Below are positions 43,790 through 52,718 of a DNA stretch of 64,000 nt, in pieces. The translations under genes and the position numbers were made by a program. How positions within the stretch are numbered: the first letter of the stretch is position 1; every line of letters begins with the position of its first letter. The notes beneath the pieces are model-generated. The model saw only the letters and a program-made list of their open reading frames with translations, ran no database searches and was not told the origin of the DNA. Origin of the DNA: Pedobacter westerhofensis (GTDB taxonomy: Bacteria; Bacteroidota; Bacteroidia; Sphingobacteriales; Sphingobacteriaceae); assembly GCF_900182595.1 (NCBI RefSeq), contig NZ_FXTN01000002.1, positions 434,001 through 498,000 on the forward strand. Direction: 5' to 3'.

Positions 43790-45514
43790 ATGGCAAAGAC
43801 AGTAGCAGCAAGCTTAGTGGAGATACTTGAGCATGCCGGAGTAAAGCATGTGCACGGAGTTGTGGGCGATTCCCTTAACGGGATCGTAGATGAAATCCGC
43901 AATTCAAAAACTATAAAATGGATCCATTACCGGCATGAAGAGGCCGCTGCCTTTGCAGCCGGTGCAGAAGCGCAGTTGACCGGCCGCCTTGCCGTATGTG
44001 CAGGGAGCTGTGGCCCCGGAAACATGCACCTCATCAACGGATTGTATGATGCGCACCGCAGTAATGCACCTGTATTGGCTATTGCAGCACATATTCCCAG
44101 TGAGCAGATCGGGACCTCGTATTTTCAGGAAACACGGCCAGAATCGCTTTTTCGTGAATGCAGCTATTATTGCGAGACGATCGCTTCTGCGAGACAAATG
44201 CCCCGCGTATTGCAAATCGCCATGCAGCATGCCATCGGCCAGAATGGTGTAGCGGTGATTAGTTTGTCGGGTGATGTAGCCATGGAGAAAATGGAGGATG
44301 AGAAACTGGAGCACGCGATATTCCTCAACCGGCCGGCAGTGCGCCCTTCCGACGAAGAACTGCAAAAGCTTGCACAGCTGATCAACCAGGCAAAGAAAGT
44401 GACGCTGCTATGTGGTGCCGGATGTGCCGGCGCACATGATATGCTGCTGGCCTTGGGCGAAAAGATTAAATCTCCCATGGTACATGCCCTTCGCGGTAAG
44501 GAGCATGTACAACATGATAATCCTTACGATGTGGGCATGACAGGACTGATCGGAATCTCCTCAGGTTATCACGCCGTGGAAGAGAGTGATCTGCTGGTAA
44601 TGCTGGGCACAGACTTCCCATATAAAGAATGGTTCCCCTCAAAATCTAAGATTGTACAGCTGGATATCCGCACAGAGCGCCTGGGCAGACGTTGCAGGCT
44701 TGATCTTGGGCTTACCGGTGATGTTCGGGAAACGATCAAAGCTGTGCTTCCTTTTCTGGAAGAAGTGACAGACAAATCCTTTCTGGAAAAATGTCAGGAG
44801 CGCTATCAGGATAACCGGAAAAATTTACTGGAGCATGCCAAACCTGTATCAGGACACGCCATCCATCCAGAATACCTGACCAGGGTACTCAGTGAAAAGG
44901 CAGATGCCAATGCGATTTTTACCACAGATGTAGGTACGCCAACAGTATGGGCGGCCCGCTATGTAGATATGAAAACCGGCAGGAGACTGATCGGCTCATT
45001 CAATCACGGATCTATGGCCAGCGCTATGCCGCAGGCAATAGGCGCACAGTTTGCTTATCCTGAGCAGCAGGTGATCGCACTTTGCGGTGATGGCGGATTT
45101 GCCATGCTGATGGGCGATATACTCACGATATTCCAGTATGACCTTCCCGTAAAACTGATTGTGTATAACAACAGCTCACTGGGCTTTGTAGCCATGGAAA
45201 TGAAAGTAGGGGGCATGCCTCCTTTTGGTACCGACCTTAAAAATCCTGATTTCGCAAAGATGGCAGAGGCTATAGGGATAAAAGGAATCAGGGTTGAGGC
45301 GGCGGAAGATGTTGAGGCTGCAATTGCTGCTGCACTTGCACATCCCGGCCCGGTGCTGGTAGATGTTGTTGTGAATCAGGCAGAACTGTCAATGCCGCCG
45401 AAAATTGAATTTGAACAGGCCAAAGGATTTGGGATTTACATGCTCCGCCAAACGCTTTTAGGTGACGGAAAAGAGGTTTGGGATACACTAAGCTCAAATT
45501 TTTTAGGTAAATAG
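43790..45514 (+). CDS. poxB: Pyruvate dehydrogenase (quinone), PoxB type, thiamine diphosphate-dependent
   Basis: The 574-residue protein is close to E. coli PoxB along its length: GVVGDSLNGI at the N-terminus, RHEEAAAFAAGAEAQLTG with the catalytic glutamate, AGSCGPGN, FALRGKEH-like segment (HALRGKEHV), and the ThDP motif CGDGGFAMLMGD...YNNS. It oxidises pyruvate to acetate and CO2 and passes electrons to quinone at the membrane. The tail after KGFGIYMLRQ matches the lipid-binding C-terminus of PoxB. The next gene, a 2-hydroxyacid dehydrogenase, begins four bases downstream, indicating an operon. Confidence 0.92.
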   Translation: MAKTVAASLVEILEHAGVKHVHGVVGDSLNGIVDEIRNSKTIKWIHYRHEEAAAFAAGAEAQLTGRLAVCAGSCGPGNMHLINGLYDAHRSNAPVLAIAAHIPSEQIGTSYFQETRPESLFRECSYYCETIASARQMPRVLQIAMQHAIGQNGVAVISLSGDVAMEKMEDEKLEHAIFLNRPAVRPSDEELQKLAQLINQAKKVTLLCGAGCAGAHDMLLALGEKIKSPMVHALRGKEHVQHDNPYDVGMTGLIGISSGYHAVEESDLLVMLGTDFPYKEWFPSKSKIVQLDIRTERLGRRCRLDLGLTGDVRETIKAVLPFLEEVTDKSFLEKCQERYQDNRKNLLEHAKPVSGHAIHPEYLTRVLSEKADANAIFTTDVGTPTVWAARYVDMKTGRRLIGSFNHGSMASAMPQAIGAQFAYPEQQVIALCGDGGFAMLMGDILTIFQYDLPVKLIVYNNSSLGFVAMEMKVGGMPPFGTDLKNPDFAKMAEAIGIKGIRVEAAEDVEAAIAAALAHPGPVLVDVVVNQAELSMPPKIEFEQAKGFGIYMLRQTLLGDGKEVWDTLSSNFLGK

Positions 45515-45518
45515 CAGT

Positions 45519-46490
45519 ATGAATGTATTTATCACAAGGGTAATTCCCGAAGCAGGGCTGAAGCTGCTGAAGGATGCCGGTTTCACTGTGAAACAATGGA
45601 CAGAAAAAAGAAAACTAAGTACTGAAGAGCTGATCGAAGAATGCAAATGGGCTGATGCACTGCTCAGCGCCGGACAACAGCTGAACAGGGAATTCCTGGA
45701 AGCAAGCGCACACCTGAAAGTAATCGCGCTCAATTCTGTAGGTTACGATAATGTTGATATAGAAACGGCTACACGCTTGAAAATACCTGTTGGGAATACA
45801 CCGGGTGTGCTGAGCGGAGCCACTGCAGATACAGCATTTTTGCTGATGATGTCGGCCGCAAGGAATGCCTTTTTTATGCATAAAACAATCATCAGCGGAG
45901 ATTGGGATTTCTTTGAGCCTACGGCCAACCTTGGAAAGGAACTTACCGGCGGTACACTTGGGATATTCGGATTGGGTAAGATTGGTGTGGAAATGGCGAA
46001 ACGCTGTAAAGGTGCATTCGGAATGAAAGTGATCTACCACAACAGGAACAGAAATGAGGATGCCGAAAAAGAACTGGGCGCAACCTATGTGTCTTTTGAA
46101 GAACTGCTGAAGCAGAGCGATGTCATCTCAGTTCATACTGCGCTTACGCCTGAAACAGAAGGTAAATTCAATGCGGAGGCCTTCAGGCAGATGAAATCTT
46201 CGGCGATCTTTGTCAATACCGCCCGCGGAAAGATCCACAATGAAGAAGACCTGATCAGTGCGTTAAACGAAAAGCTGATCTGGGGCGCAGGGCTGGATGT
46301 CACTAATCCTGAGCCCATGAAACCCGGCAATCCCTTGCTGACGATGCCTCATGTTGCTGTGCTGCCGCATATCGGCTCTGCTACAGAAACCACCAGGGAT
46401 GCGATGTCCAAACTGGCCGCAGAGAATATCATTGCGGGACTCAAAGGGGAGAGGCTTCCTTTTCCCGTTAATCCTGAAATATACAGTTAA
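45519..46490 (+). CDS. D-2-hydroxyacid dehydrogenase (glyoxylate/hydroxypyruvate reductase-like)
   Basis: The 323-residue protein has the Rossmann motif GIFGLGKIG (about 149-157), the catalytic arginine in NTARGKIH, and the catalytic histidine in LPHIGSAT. It belongs to the D-glycerate dehydrogenase/glyoxylate reductase group and uses NAD(P)H. The start lies four bases after poxB, so they are co-transcribed; a link through pyruvate or D-lactate is possible. Its stop TAA overlaps the stop of the convergent cbpM gene. Confidence 0.9.
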   Translation: MNVFITRVIPEAGLKLLKDAGFTVKQWTEKRKLSTEELIEECKWADALLSAGQQLNREFLEASAHLKVIALNSVGYDNVDIETATRLKIPVGNTPGVLSGATADTAFLLMMSAARNAFFMHKTIISGDWDFFEPTANLGKELTGGTLGIFGLGKIGVEMAKRCKGAFGMKVIYHNRNRNEDAEKELGATYVSFEELLKQSDVISVHTALTPETEGKFNAEAFRQMKSSAIFVNTARGKIHNEEDLISALNEKLIWGAGLDVTNPEPMKPGNPLLTMPHVAVLPHIGSATETTRDAMSKLAAENIIAGLKGERLPFPVNPEIYS

Positions 46491-46783
46491 TGCCCGGGTT
46501 CATGAAGATGGACCTGGCTTTTCAGCGTTTCAATCTCGTGCTGCAAGCGTTTGATCTTTTGCAGCAGGCCCATGATCGCTTCAATACCCTCTATATTGAT
46601 TTGCAGCTCATAGTGGAAATGGATAAAACGTTCCATTTCCACTAACTGCTTATAGTGTATGTATTTATTGTCTTCAATTACAGTTAGCACAATTAAGCCC
46701 GAATCTTCGAGAGCAACAATAAAAGAAGGTTCAACTGCATATTTATTGCAGTAATCGTTTATTGTGATTAATTCTGTTTCCAT
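46487..46783 (-). CDS. cbpM: Chaperone modulator CbpM
   Basis: The 98-residue protein has a MerR-like N-terminal helical part and a C-terminal coiled region, with the usual CbpM length. CbpM binds the J domain of CbpA and inhibits it. The gene follows cbpA on the same strand with a 23-base gap, the normal arrangement. It ends in a four-base overlap with the convergent dehydrogenase gene. Confidence 0.85.
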   Translation of the reverse strand: METELITINDYCNKYAVEPSFIVALEDSGLIVLTVIEDNKYIHYKQLVEMERFIHFHYELQINIEGIEAIMGLLQKIKRLQHEIETLKSQVHLHEPGH

Positions 46784-46806
46784 AGCAATATGAATAAAGA
46801 AAAATT

Positions 46807-47727
46807 CTATTTGGACAATTCACGCAGTTCATTGAACAGCGCTGTTTCTTTTTCTGTTAAGCCTGTAGGTATTTTAACAATATAAGTTACGAAAAGGTTC
46901 CCGGATTGTCCTTCTTTTTTATATACCGGAAAGCCTTTGCTTTTCAATCTGATTTTAGTGCCGTTTTGCGTGCCCGGAGCAACTTTAAGCTTCACCTTTC
47001 CATCCAGTGTTTCCACAGTGACATCACCGCCCAGTACTGCTGTGTAGAGGTCTATCTCCTTATCCAGGTAAAGATCGTCGTTCAGCCTTTTGAACTGGGC
47101 GTCATCGGCTACGGTTATGGTCAGGAACAGATCCCCGCTGGGGCCATTGTTTGCGCCTGCGCCACCCTGGCCGGCCAGTTTAATCACCTGTCCGTTGGCG
47201 ATGCCCGCAGGAATTGTGATCCTCAGGTTTTTACCGTTAACGGTAATTGTTGGTTTATGCGTAGTTGCTGCCTCCCTGAATGAAATTTTCAGCTCTGCCT
47301 GCAAATCCTGGCCTTTAAACCTGGCGTTGTTCCTGCCAGACCTGCTGCCACCGCCACCAAACATAGATTCAAAGAAATCGGAAAAGTCGCCCCCGCCAAA
47401 ACCACCCGAACTGCCACGGCCGCCGCCGCCGCCAAAAGGATTGCCGCCGCCAAAGGGATTACCTCCCCGGCCGCCCTGTCCGGACTGGTCAAACTGGTCG
47501 GCATGTTTCCAGTTTTCTCCGTAATCATCAAATTTCTTCCGCTTTTCGGGATCGTTCAGCACTTCATTTGCTTCGTTAATCTGCTGAAACATCTTGTTGG
47601 CCTCTTTATCGTCGGGATTTAGATCAGGATGGTATTTCCGCGCAAGTTTTCTGTATGCTTTCTTAATATCGTCCTGAGATGCTTTTTTATCAACGCCCAG
47701 GATCTTATAGTAATCAATGTATGCCAT
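46807..47727 (-). CDS. cbpA: DnaJ-type co-chaperone CbpA
   Basis: The 306-residue protein has an N-terminal J domain with HPD (33-35), a long Gly/Phe-rich stretch (about 80-130) and the DnaJ C-terminal substrate-binding domains. No cysteine zinc finger is present, which marks it as CbpA-like rather than DnaJ. It stimulates DnaK and can bind curved DNA in E. coli. An exact -7 element TAAATTTG lies about 20 bases upstream. cbpM follows. Confidence 0.93.
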   Translation of the reverse strand: MAYIDYYKILGVDKKASQDDIKKAYRKLARKYHPDLNPDDKEANKMFQQINEANEVLNDPEKRKKFDDYGENWKHADQFDQSGQGGRGGNPFGGGNPFGGGGGRGSSGGFGGGDFSDFFESMFGGGGSRSGRNNARFKGQDLQAELKISFREAATTHKPTITVNGKNLRITIPAGIANGQVIKLAGQGGAGANNGPSGDLFLTITVADDAQFKRLNDDLYLDKEIDLYTAVLGGDVTVETLDGKVKLKVAPGTQNGTKIRLKSKGFPVYKKEGQSGNLFVTYIVKIPTGLTEKETALFNELRELSK

Positions 47728-48154
47728 AATGTAATAGATATTACCACAAATTTACGCTTTCTGCCGCTAATAATACATTATGGCCGATAATCAGTTGTGA
47801 TATGATGATGATATGAAATTTTCGCCAAAGTATGAAAGCGGCAGTTCTGCGCAGCCGGTCTATTGCATCATTTCTTGCGTATTATTCTGGTTACAAAAAT
47901 ATCTTTGTAGTTTTTATTACGTATTTTTTATTAAATTGCTAATAGACATTATTACCAAAATTAAATACTACTTATGATTAAACCAATAAACAGCTTTTGT
48001 CATTCCCCGATTTTCCCTCAGCGCAACACCTGTAATTATCCCATTTAGCGTAAAGCTGTCACTGCCCCGCTGAAAATAAAATGCAGGAGACAGTTGAGAC
48101 TGTTTTTGAATTAAATTTTATTTTTCTAGCTTGGCGATCTAATCAAAGAACCAA
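47728..48154. other. 427-base intergenic region between cbpA and the LacI gene
   Basis: No ORF is supported. It holds the cbpA -7 element (47747-47754), an exact plus-strand TATCTTTG at 47900-47907 with a TTG 22 bases upstream, and an AT-rich stretch. A long-range 8-bp pairing follows (ACAGCTTT at 47990-47997 with AAAGCTGT at 48052-48059), then a short ACAGT/ACTGT hairpin at 48090-48103 followed by TTTTT. A structured leader of the LacI gene or a separate small RNA would fit. Confidence 0.45.
47747..47754 (-). promoter_or_regulatory. Candidate -7 promoter element of cbpA
   Basis: TAAATTTG on the minus strand matches TAnnTTTG exactly, 19 bases before the cbpA start. No clear -33 TTTG is seen, so confidence is moderate. 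Confidence 0.42.
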
Positions 48155-49168
48155 ATGAAACCCCTTTCCATAAAGGATATTGCCAAGAAGGCGAATGTAT
48201 CCATTACCACAGTTTCTTTCATATTAAATGGCAAAGCAGAAAAAATGCGGATCAGCCAGGATATGATCACAAAAGTGGAAAACATCATTAAAGAGTTGGG
48301 CTTCAGGCCAAACCAGGTGGCGAGAAGTCTCCGTACAGGAAATACAAAGACCATTGGTTTAATCGTTGAAGATATTTCCAATCCTTTCTTTGCCTCTATT
48401 GCAAGGCTGATCGAAGATAAAGCATACAGACATGGCTATAAGATCATATACTCCAGTACTGAAAACAATATTGATAAGGCAAAGGGCCTGATCAGGATGT
48501 TCAAAGCCAGACAGGTAGACGGGTATATTATTGCACCTATGCTGGGTATGGAAGAAGACATCCGCGGACTGATCAAAGACCGCACACCAGTAGTGGTGTT
48601 TGACAGGCATCTGCCCGGTCTGGAAGTAAGCACCGTGCTGGTAAACAACATTGAGGGCACCACCATGGCCACTGAATCATTAATCAGGCAAGGTAAAAAG
48701 AATATCGCTTTTGTAACTGTGGATGTGGAGGCCGATGAAATCAAAGACCGTTATTCAGGATACGTCAAAGCTCTGAAAGCTAACAAGATCAAGCCCAATG
48801 ATAAGATCTGCAAACTGATACCGTTCGCCAATAGTGCCGACGAAACCACTGCCGAACTGGTAACTTTCTTTACCGAAAACCCGGAGATAGACGCTGTCCT
48901 TTTTGCCACCAACTACCTGGCAGTGCGTGGACTGTTCGCGTTCAAAGAACTCAACAAACAGATCAGTGATGATTTCAAAGTGATTGCATATGACGATCAT
49001 GATATCTTTAAACTGCATTCACCTTCAATCAGTGCGGTATATCAGCCTATTGAAGATATTGCCGATCAGGTAATTACGCTGATCCTTAAAGGCCTTTCTA
49101 CAGTAGACACCTTTGAAGAACCCGAACTGAAACAGATTGTGCTTTCCTCAACTTTGATTGAGAGGTAG
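48155..49168 (+). CDS. LacI family transcriptional regulator
   Basis: The 337-residue protein has the N-terminal LacI helix-turn-helix (SIKDIAKKANVSITTVSFIL, about 5-24), the hinge (FRPNQVARSLRTG) and a periplasmic-binding-like sensor domain (IGLIVEDISNPFF onward). It should bind a sugar or nucleotide-like ligand; which one is not visible. The only neighbour that could be a target is the convergent phosphohexomutase. A long structured intergenic region lies upstream. Confidence 0.9.
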   Translation: MKPLSIKDIAKKANVSITTVSFILNGKAEKMRISQDMITKVENIIKELGFRPNQVARSLRTGNTKTIGLIVEDISNPFFASIARLIEDKAYRHGYKIIYSSTENNIDKAKGLIRMFKARQVDGYIIAPMLGMEEDIRGLIKDRTPVVVFDRHLPGLEVSTVLVNNIEGTTMATESLIRQGKKNIAFVTVDVEADEIKDRYSGYVKALKANKIKPNDKICKLIPFANSADETTAELVTFFTENPEIDAVLFATNYLAVRGLFAFKELNKQISDDFKVIAYDDHDIFKLHSPSISAVYQPIEDIADQVITLILKGLSTVDTFEEPELKQIVLSSTLIER

Positions 49169-49190
49169 TTCCAGAAAGATATATTAAAAG

Positions 49191-49230
49191 AAAAGGCCCT
49201 TTCTATAGCAGAAAGGGCCTTTTTATTTTT
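49191..49230. terminator. Bidirectional terminator between the LacI and phosphohexomutase genes
   Basis: AAAAGGCCCTTTCT, loop ATAGC, AGAAAGGGCCTTTT is a perfect 14-bp stem with A and T tracts on both sides; TTTATTTTT follows. It serves both convergent genes. Confidence 0.88.
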
Positions 49231-49243
49231 ATGGGGATCAGGA

Positions 49244-50977
49244 CTATGCCTGTAAATCCTCCATCAGTGTTTTGATTTTCTGGCCTAAAGCAGCATCAGC
49301 TTCTTTAAACTGTGCTTTATCGGCCAATGGGCCGTTCACACTGCAATAGAATTTGATTTTAGGTTCAGTACCTGAAGGACGTGCAGAGATGATACTTCCA
49401 TCTTCAGTGATAAACTGCAGTACATCAGATTTAGGGAAATCCAGTTTGGTTTTCTCGCCGGTTCCCAGGTCTGTTTCAACACCCAGTTCATAATCTTTCA
49501 GTAAGCTTACTTTAGAACCGCCTAAGGTAACAGGAGGGTTGTTCCTGAATTTTTCCATCATGGCCTTGATCTCTTCAGCACCGGTCTTTCCTTTTTTGGT
49601 CAGGGATACCAGTTCCTCTTTATACAAGCCATATTCTACATACATATCCAGCAGTGCATCATATAAGCTGCTGCCTTTATCTTTATAGAAAGCAGTCATC
49701 TCAGCGATGAATGCGCAGGAGATGATCGCATCTTTATCCCTTACCAGTTCCCCGATCAGGTAACCGTAGCTTTCCTCGCCACCACCGATAAATGTTTTCT
49801 TGCCCTGCAGGCTGGTAATCAGCTGCCCGATAAATTTGAAACCTGTAAGGGTATTGTAGTAAGTTACATTTTTAGCCTTGGCGATCTGCTCGATCAGGTT
49901 AGAGGTAACAATTGTTTTTACAATATACTGGTCGCCATCAAGCTTGCCTTTTTCTTCCCAGGCCGTAAGTAGGTAGTTAATCAGCAAACTTCCGGTCTGG
50001 TTTCCGTTCAGCAATACAAACTCACCATCGTTATTTTTTACAGCAATACCAACCCTGTCTGCATCCGGGTCTGTTGCCAGTACCAGGTCTGCATCAATAT
50101 CCTGTGCTTTTTTCAGCGCCAGTGTCAGTGCTTCCTTCTCTTCAGGGTTAGGATAAACCACTGTAGGGAAGTTACCGTCCGGTGTGCTTTGTTCTTCTAC
50201 CAGTGTAAGGTTAGTAAAACCAAACTGCTCCAGTGCTTTTGGTACCAGTGTGATTCCTGTACCATGAATCGGAGAATAAACGATCTTCAGGTCTTTCTGA
50301 CGTGCAATCGCTTCCGGGGATACTGAAAGTTCAGTAATCTTATCCAGGTACAGTTGATCTATTTCTTCGCCGATCAGTTCAACATTGCTGTCGATACGGT
50401 CAAATTTCACTTCATCAATGCTTTTAATATTTGCTACTTCTTCCATAACAAGCACATCGTCAGGAGAGGTAAACTGGCCGCCATCGGCACCATAGGCCTT
50501 GTAGCCATTGTATTCTTTAGGGTTATGCGAAGCAGTTAACATTACACCGCTGCGGCAGCCCAGTTCCCTGATCGCAAAGGAAAGTTCGGGAGTAGGGCGC
50601 AGTGCCGAGAAAAAGTACACATGGATGCCATTGGCCGAAAACACATCTGCGGTAATTTTTGAGAAATAATCAGAATTGTTCCTGCTGTCGTGCGCAATCG
50701 CTACTTTAATCTGTTCACCGGGATATTTTTTCAGCAGGTAATTGCTTAGTCCCTGTGTTGCAGTACCTATTGTATATTTGTTGATACGGTTTGAGCCGGG
50801 GCCCATTATTCCACGCAAGCCACCGGTTCCGAATTCAAGACTTCTGTAAAAAGAGTCCGTCAGCTCTGTGGTAGCTTCTGTGTCTACTAATTTTTGGATT
50901 TCGTCTTTTGTTTCCTGATCATAATTGCCGTTAAGCCATTCATTAATGGTGTTTTGTGTAGCTGCTTCTAGTTGCAT
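49244..50977 (-). CDS. Phospho-sugar mutase (phosphoglucomutase/phosphomannomutase family)
   Basis: The 577-residue alpha-D-phosphohexomutase has the active serine loop TASHNPKEYNG, the Mg2+ loop TDPDADRVG, the sugar-binding GGEESYG and the phosphate loop RPSGTEPKIKFY. All four domains are complete. It moves phosphate between C1 and C6 of glucose or mannose for glycan and glycogen metabolism. It is transcribed alone toward the shared terminator. Confidence 0.95.
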   Translation of the reverse strand: MQLEAATQNTINEWLNGNYDQETKDEIQKLVDTEATTELTDSFYRSLEFGTGGLRGIMGPGSNRINKYTIGTATQGLSNYLLKKYPGEQIKVAIAHDSRNNSDYFSKITADVFSANGIHVYFFSALRPTPELSFAIRELGCRSGVMLTASHNPKEYNGYKAYGADGGQFTSPDDVLVMEEVANIKSIDEVKFDRIDSNVELIGEEIDQLYLDKITELSVSPEAIARQKDLKIVYSPIHGTGITLVPKALEQFGFTNLTLVEEQSTPDGNFPTVVYPNPEEKEALTLALKKAQDIDADLVLATDPDADRVGIAVKNNDGEFVLLNGNQTGSLLINYLLTAWEEKGKLDGDQYIVKTIVTSNLIEQIAKAKNVTYYNTLTGFKFIGQLITSLQGKKTFIGGGEESYGYLIGELVRDKDAIISCAFIAEMTAFYKDKGSSLYDALLDMYVEYGLYKEELVSLTKKGKTGAEEIKAMMEKFRNNPPVTLGGSKVSLLKDYELGVETDLGTGEKTKLDFPKSDVLQFITEDGSIISARPSGTEPKIKFYCSVNGPLADKAQFKEADAALGQKIKTLMEDLQA

Positions 50978-51147
50978 GTTTTCAATTAATTAGTAGATAT
51001 ATACTGCATGTGTAACAAAATATACGGGCCATGTGTTTGGCAGATCCATAAAATCATTTCTGCATCCAGATTTTATTTTGTTTATGTCGTGTTTATTTGG
51101 CGCGTTTTGTTAATTTCACGCCCCAGTACAATTATATACCAAAAAAA

Positions 51148-51201
51148 CTGAATTAAAAATACCTGCGTCAAATTAAATAATGCAGGTATGTAATTTTCAG
51201 T
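51148..51201 (+). promoter_or_regulatory. Leader stem-loop before aspartate kinase
   Basis: ATACCTGC (51159-51166) pairs with GCAGGTAT (51182-51189). The outer parts ACTGAA and TTCAGT also pair, giving an extended imperfect stem of about 20 bp around an AT-rich loop, ending 25 bases before the ATG. It may be an attenuator or other cis-acting RNA; it is too short for a lysine riboswitch. Confidence 0.35.
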
Positions 51202-51226
51202 TAGATAATTAAATTAAAATAAGAAA

Positions 51227-52540
51227 ATGAAGATTTTAAAGTTTGGCGGAACTTCTGTCGGAAGCCCTGAGCGCATGACGAAGTTGCTGGATATCATTAA
51301 TCCGGCGGAAGAGCAGATTGTAGTTTTATCAGCAGTGTCTGGTACAACGAATAGTTTAGTGGAAATTTCAGGCAAACTTTTAAAGGAAGATAAACAGGAG
51401 GCGTTAACTTTGATTAACGCATTGAGATTAAAATATAATGACTTTGTTGCCGAGCTGCTTCCTGAAGCAGATTTTCGTGCAGAGGGACAGGAAGTCGTGG
51501 ATTACCATTTTCAGTTTCTGGCTACACTGGCCAACGATATGTTCACTCCCGTAGAGGAGAAAGTGGTACTTGCAGAGGGCGAGTTGCTGTCGACAACCCT
51601 GTATCATATCTATCTGAAATCTATCGGGGTGCCTTCAGTATTGTTGCCGGCACTTGATTTCATGAAGATCGATGAGGATAACGAGCCTGATATTCCTTTT
51701 GCAACGGCAAACCTTAAGCCACTGCTGGAGAAATATGCAGGTAATAAATTGTTCATCACCCAGGGTTTTATCTGCAGGAACAGCTTTGGAGAGGTAGATA
51801 ACCTTCGCCGTGGCGGAAGTGATTATACCGCGTCACTGATCGGTGCTGCAATTTTAGCTGAAGAGGTGCAGATCTGGACGGATATTGACGGAATGCACAA
51901 TAATGATCCCCGGATCGTGAAAGGCACTAAACCGATTTCTCACTTATCATTTGATGAGGCGGCAGAACTGGCCTATTTCGGTGCCAAGATCCTTCACCCG
52001 CAATCGGTATTCCCGGCAGCAAAATATAAGATCCCGGTACGCCTGTTAAACACGATGGAACCATCGGCAGCAGGTACGCTGATATCTTCAGAAAGTGAAA
52101 AAGGAAAGATCAAATCTATCGCTGCCAAGGATGGCATTACGGCAATCAAGATCCAGTCCAGCCGCATGTTGCTGGCCTACGGTTTCCTGAGGCGCATTTT
52201 TGAGATCTTTGAGCGCTATAAAACGCCGATCGATATGATTACTACTTCGGAAGTTGCAGTTTCATTAACGATTGATTTTACCGATAACCTGGACCAGATT
52301 ATGGAAGAACTCCGCGACTTTGGTTCTGTGGAGATTGATAAAGAGCAAACGATTGTATGTGTGGTGGGTGATTTTGGTTCAGAAAAGCATGGCTTTGCAG
52401 CAAGGGTACTGGATTCCATCAAACATATTCCGATCAGAATGATCTCTTATGGCGGCAGCAGCTATAATATTTCACTGCTGGTGAATACAGATGACAAAAT
52501 GGAAGCATTAAGAAGCCTGCATAACCGTATTTTTGAATAA
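51227..52540 (+). CDS. Aspartate kinase (monofunctional)
   Basis: The 437-residue protein has the amino acid kinase fold (KFGGTSVG at 5-12; RRGGSDYTASL) and a C-terminal regulatory region with ACT domains. It phosphorylates aspartate, the first step toward lysine, methionine and threonine. lysA follows 178 bases downstream, with a small gene on the other strand between them. A hairpin lies in the leader. No homoserine dehydrogenase domain is fused. Confidence 0.93.
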   Translation: MKILKFGGTSVGSPERMTKLLDIINPAEEQIVVLSAVSGTTNSLVEISGKLLKEDKQEALTLINALRLKYNDFVAELLPEADFRAEGQEVVDYHFQFLATLANDMFTPVEEKVVLAEGELLSTTLYHIYLKSIGVPSVLLPALDFMKIDEDNEPDIPFATANLKPLLEKYAGNKLFITQGFICRNSFGEVDNLRRGGSDYTASLIGAAILAEEVQIWTDIDGMHNNDPRIVKGTKPISHLSFDEAAELAYFGAKILHPQSVFPAAKYKIPVRLLNTMEPSAAGTLISSESEKGKIKSIAAKDGITAIKIQSSRMLLAYGFLRRIFEIFERYKTPIDMITTSEVAVSLTIDFTDNLDQIMEELRDFGSVEIDKEQTIVCVVGDFGSEKHGFAARVLDSIKHIPIRMISYGGSSYNISLLVNTDDKMEALRSLHNRIFE

Positions 52541-52717
52541 TTATCTCCTTTTGAGGTAAACAAGGACTGCGATAACGATAAACATCAGTGCGATGGAGAG
52601 CCTTACTCTTCTGTCGTACTCCTTGCGGCTGATCTTCTGACGCTGCAAATCGAAATAGTTGCCCATGTAAATCAATACCATACCAACTAAACAAAATACT
52701 ATAAGATATTTAAACAT
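52541..52717 (-). CDS. Small two-helix membrane protein between aspartate kinase and lysA, antisense to them
   Basis: The 58-residue protein has two hydrophobic helices (about 4-21 and 41-55) separated by a charged segment (FDLQRQKISRKEYDRRVR) and ends in KRR. Function is unknown. Its stop abuts the aspartate kinase stop with no gap, and its ATG is one base from the lysA ATG, facing away. So its promoter must lie in lysA or its transcript overlaps the aspartate kinase-lysA unit. The clean membrane pattern argues that it is real. Confidence 0.65.
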   Translation of the reverse strand: MFKYLIVFCLVGMVLIYMGNYFDLQRQKISRKEYDRRVRLSIALMFIVIAVLVYLKRR

Positions 52718-52718
52718 T

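Noticed and set aside
51148..51201. Lysine riboswitch
   Set aside because: Known lysine riboswitches are about 170-200 bases with several helices; only one hairpin is visible here.
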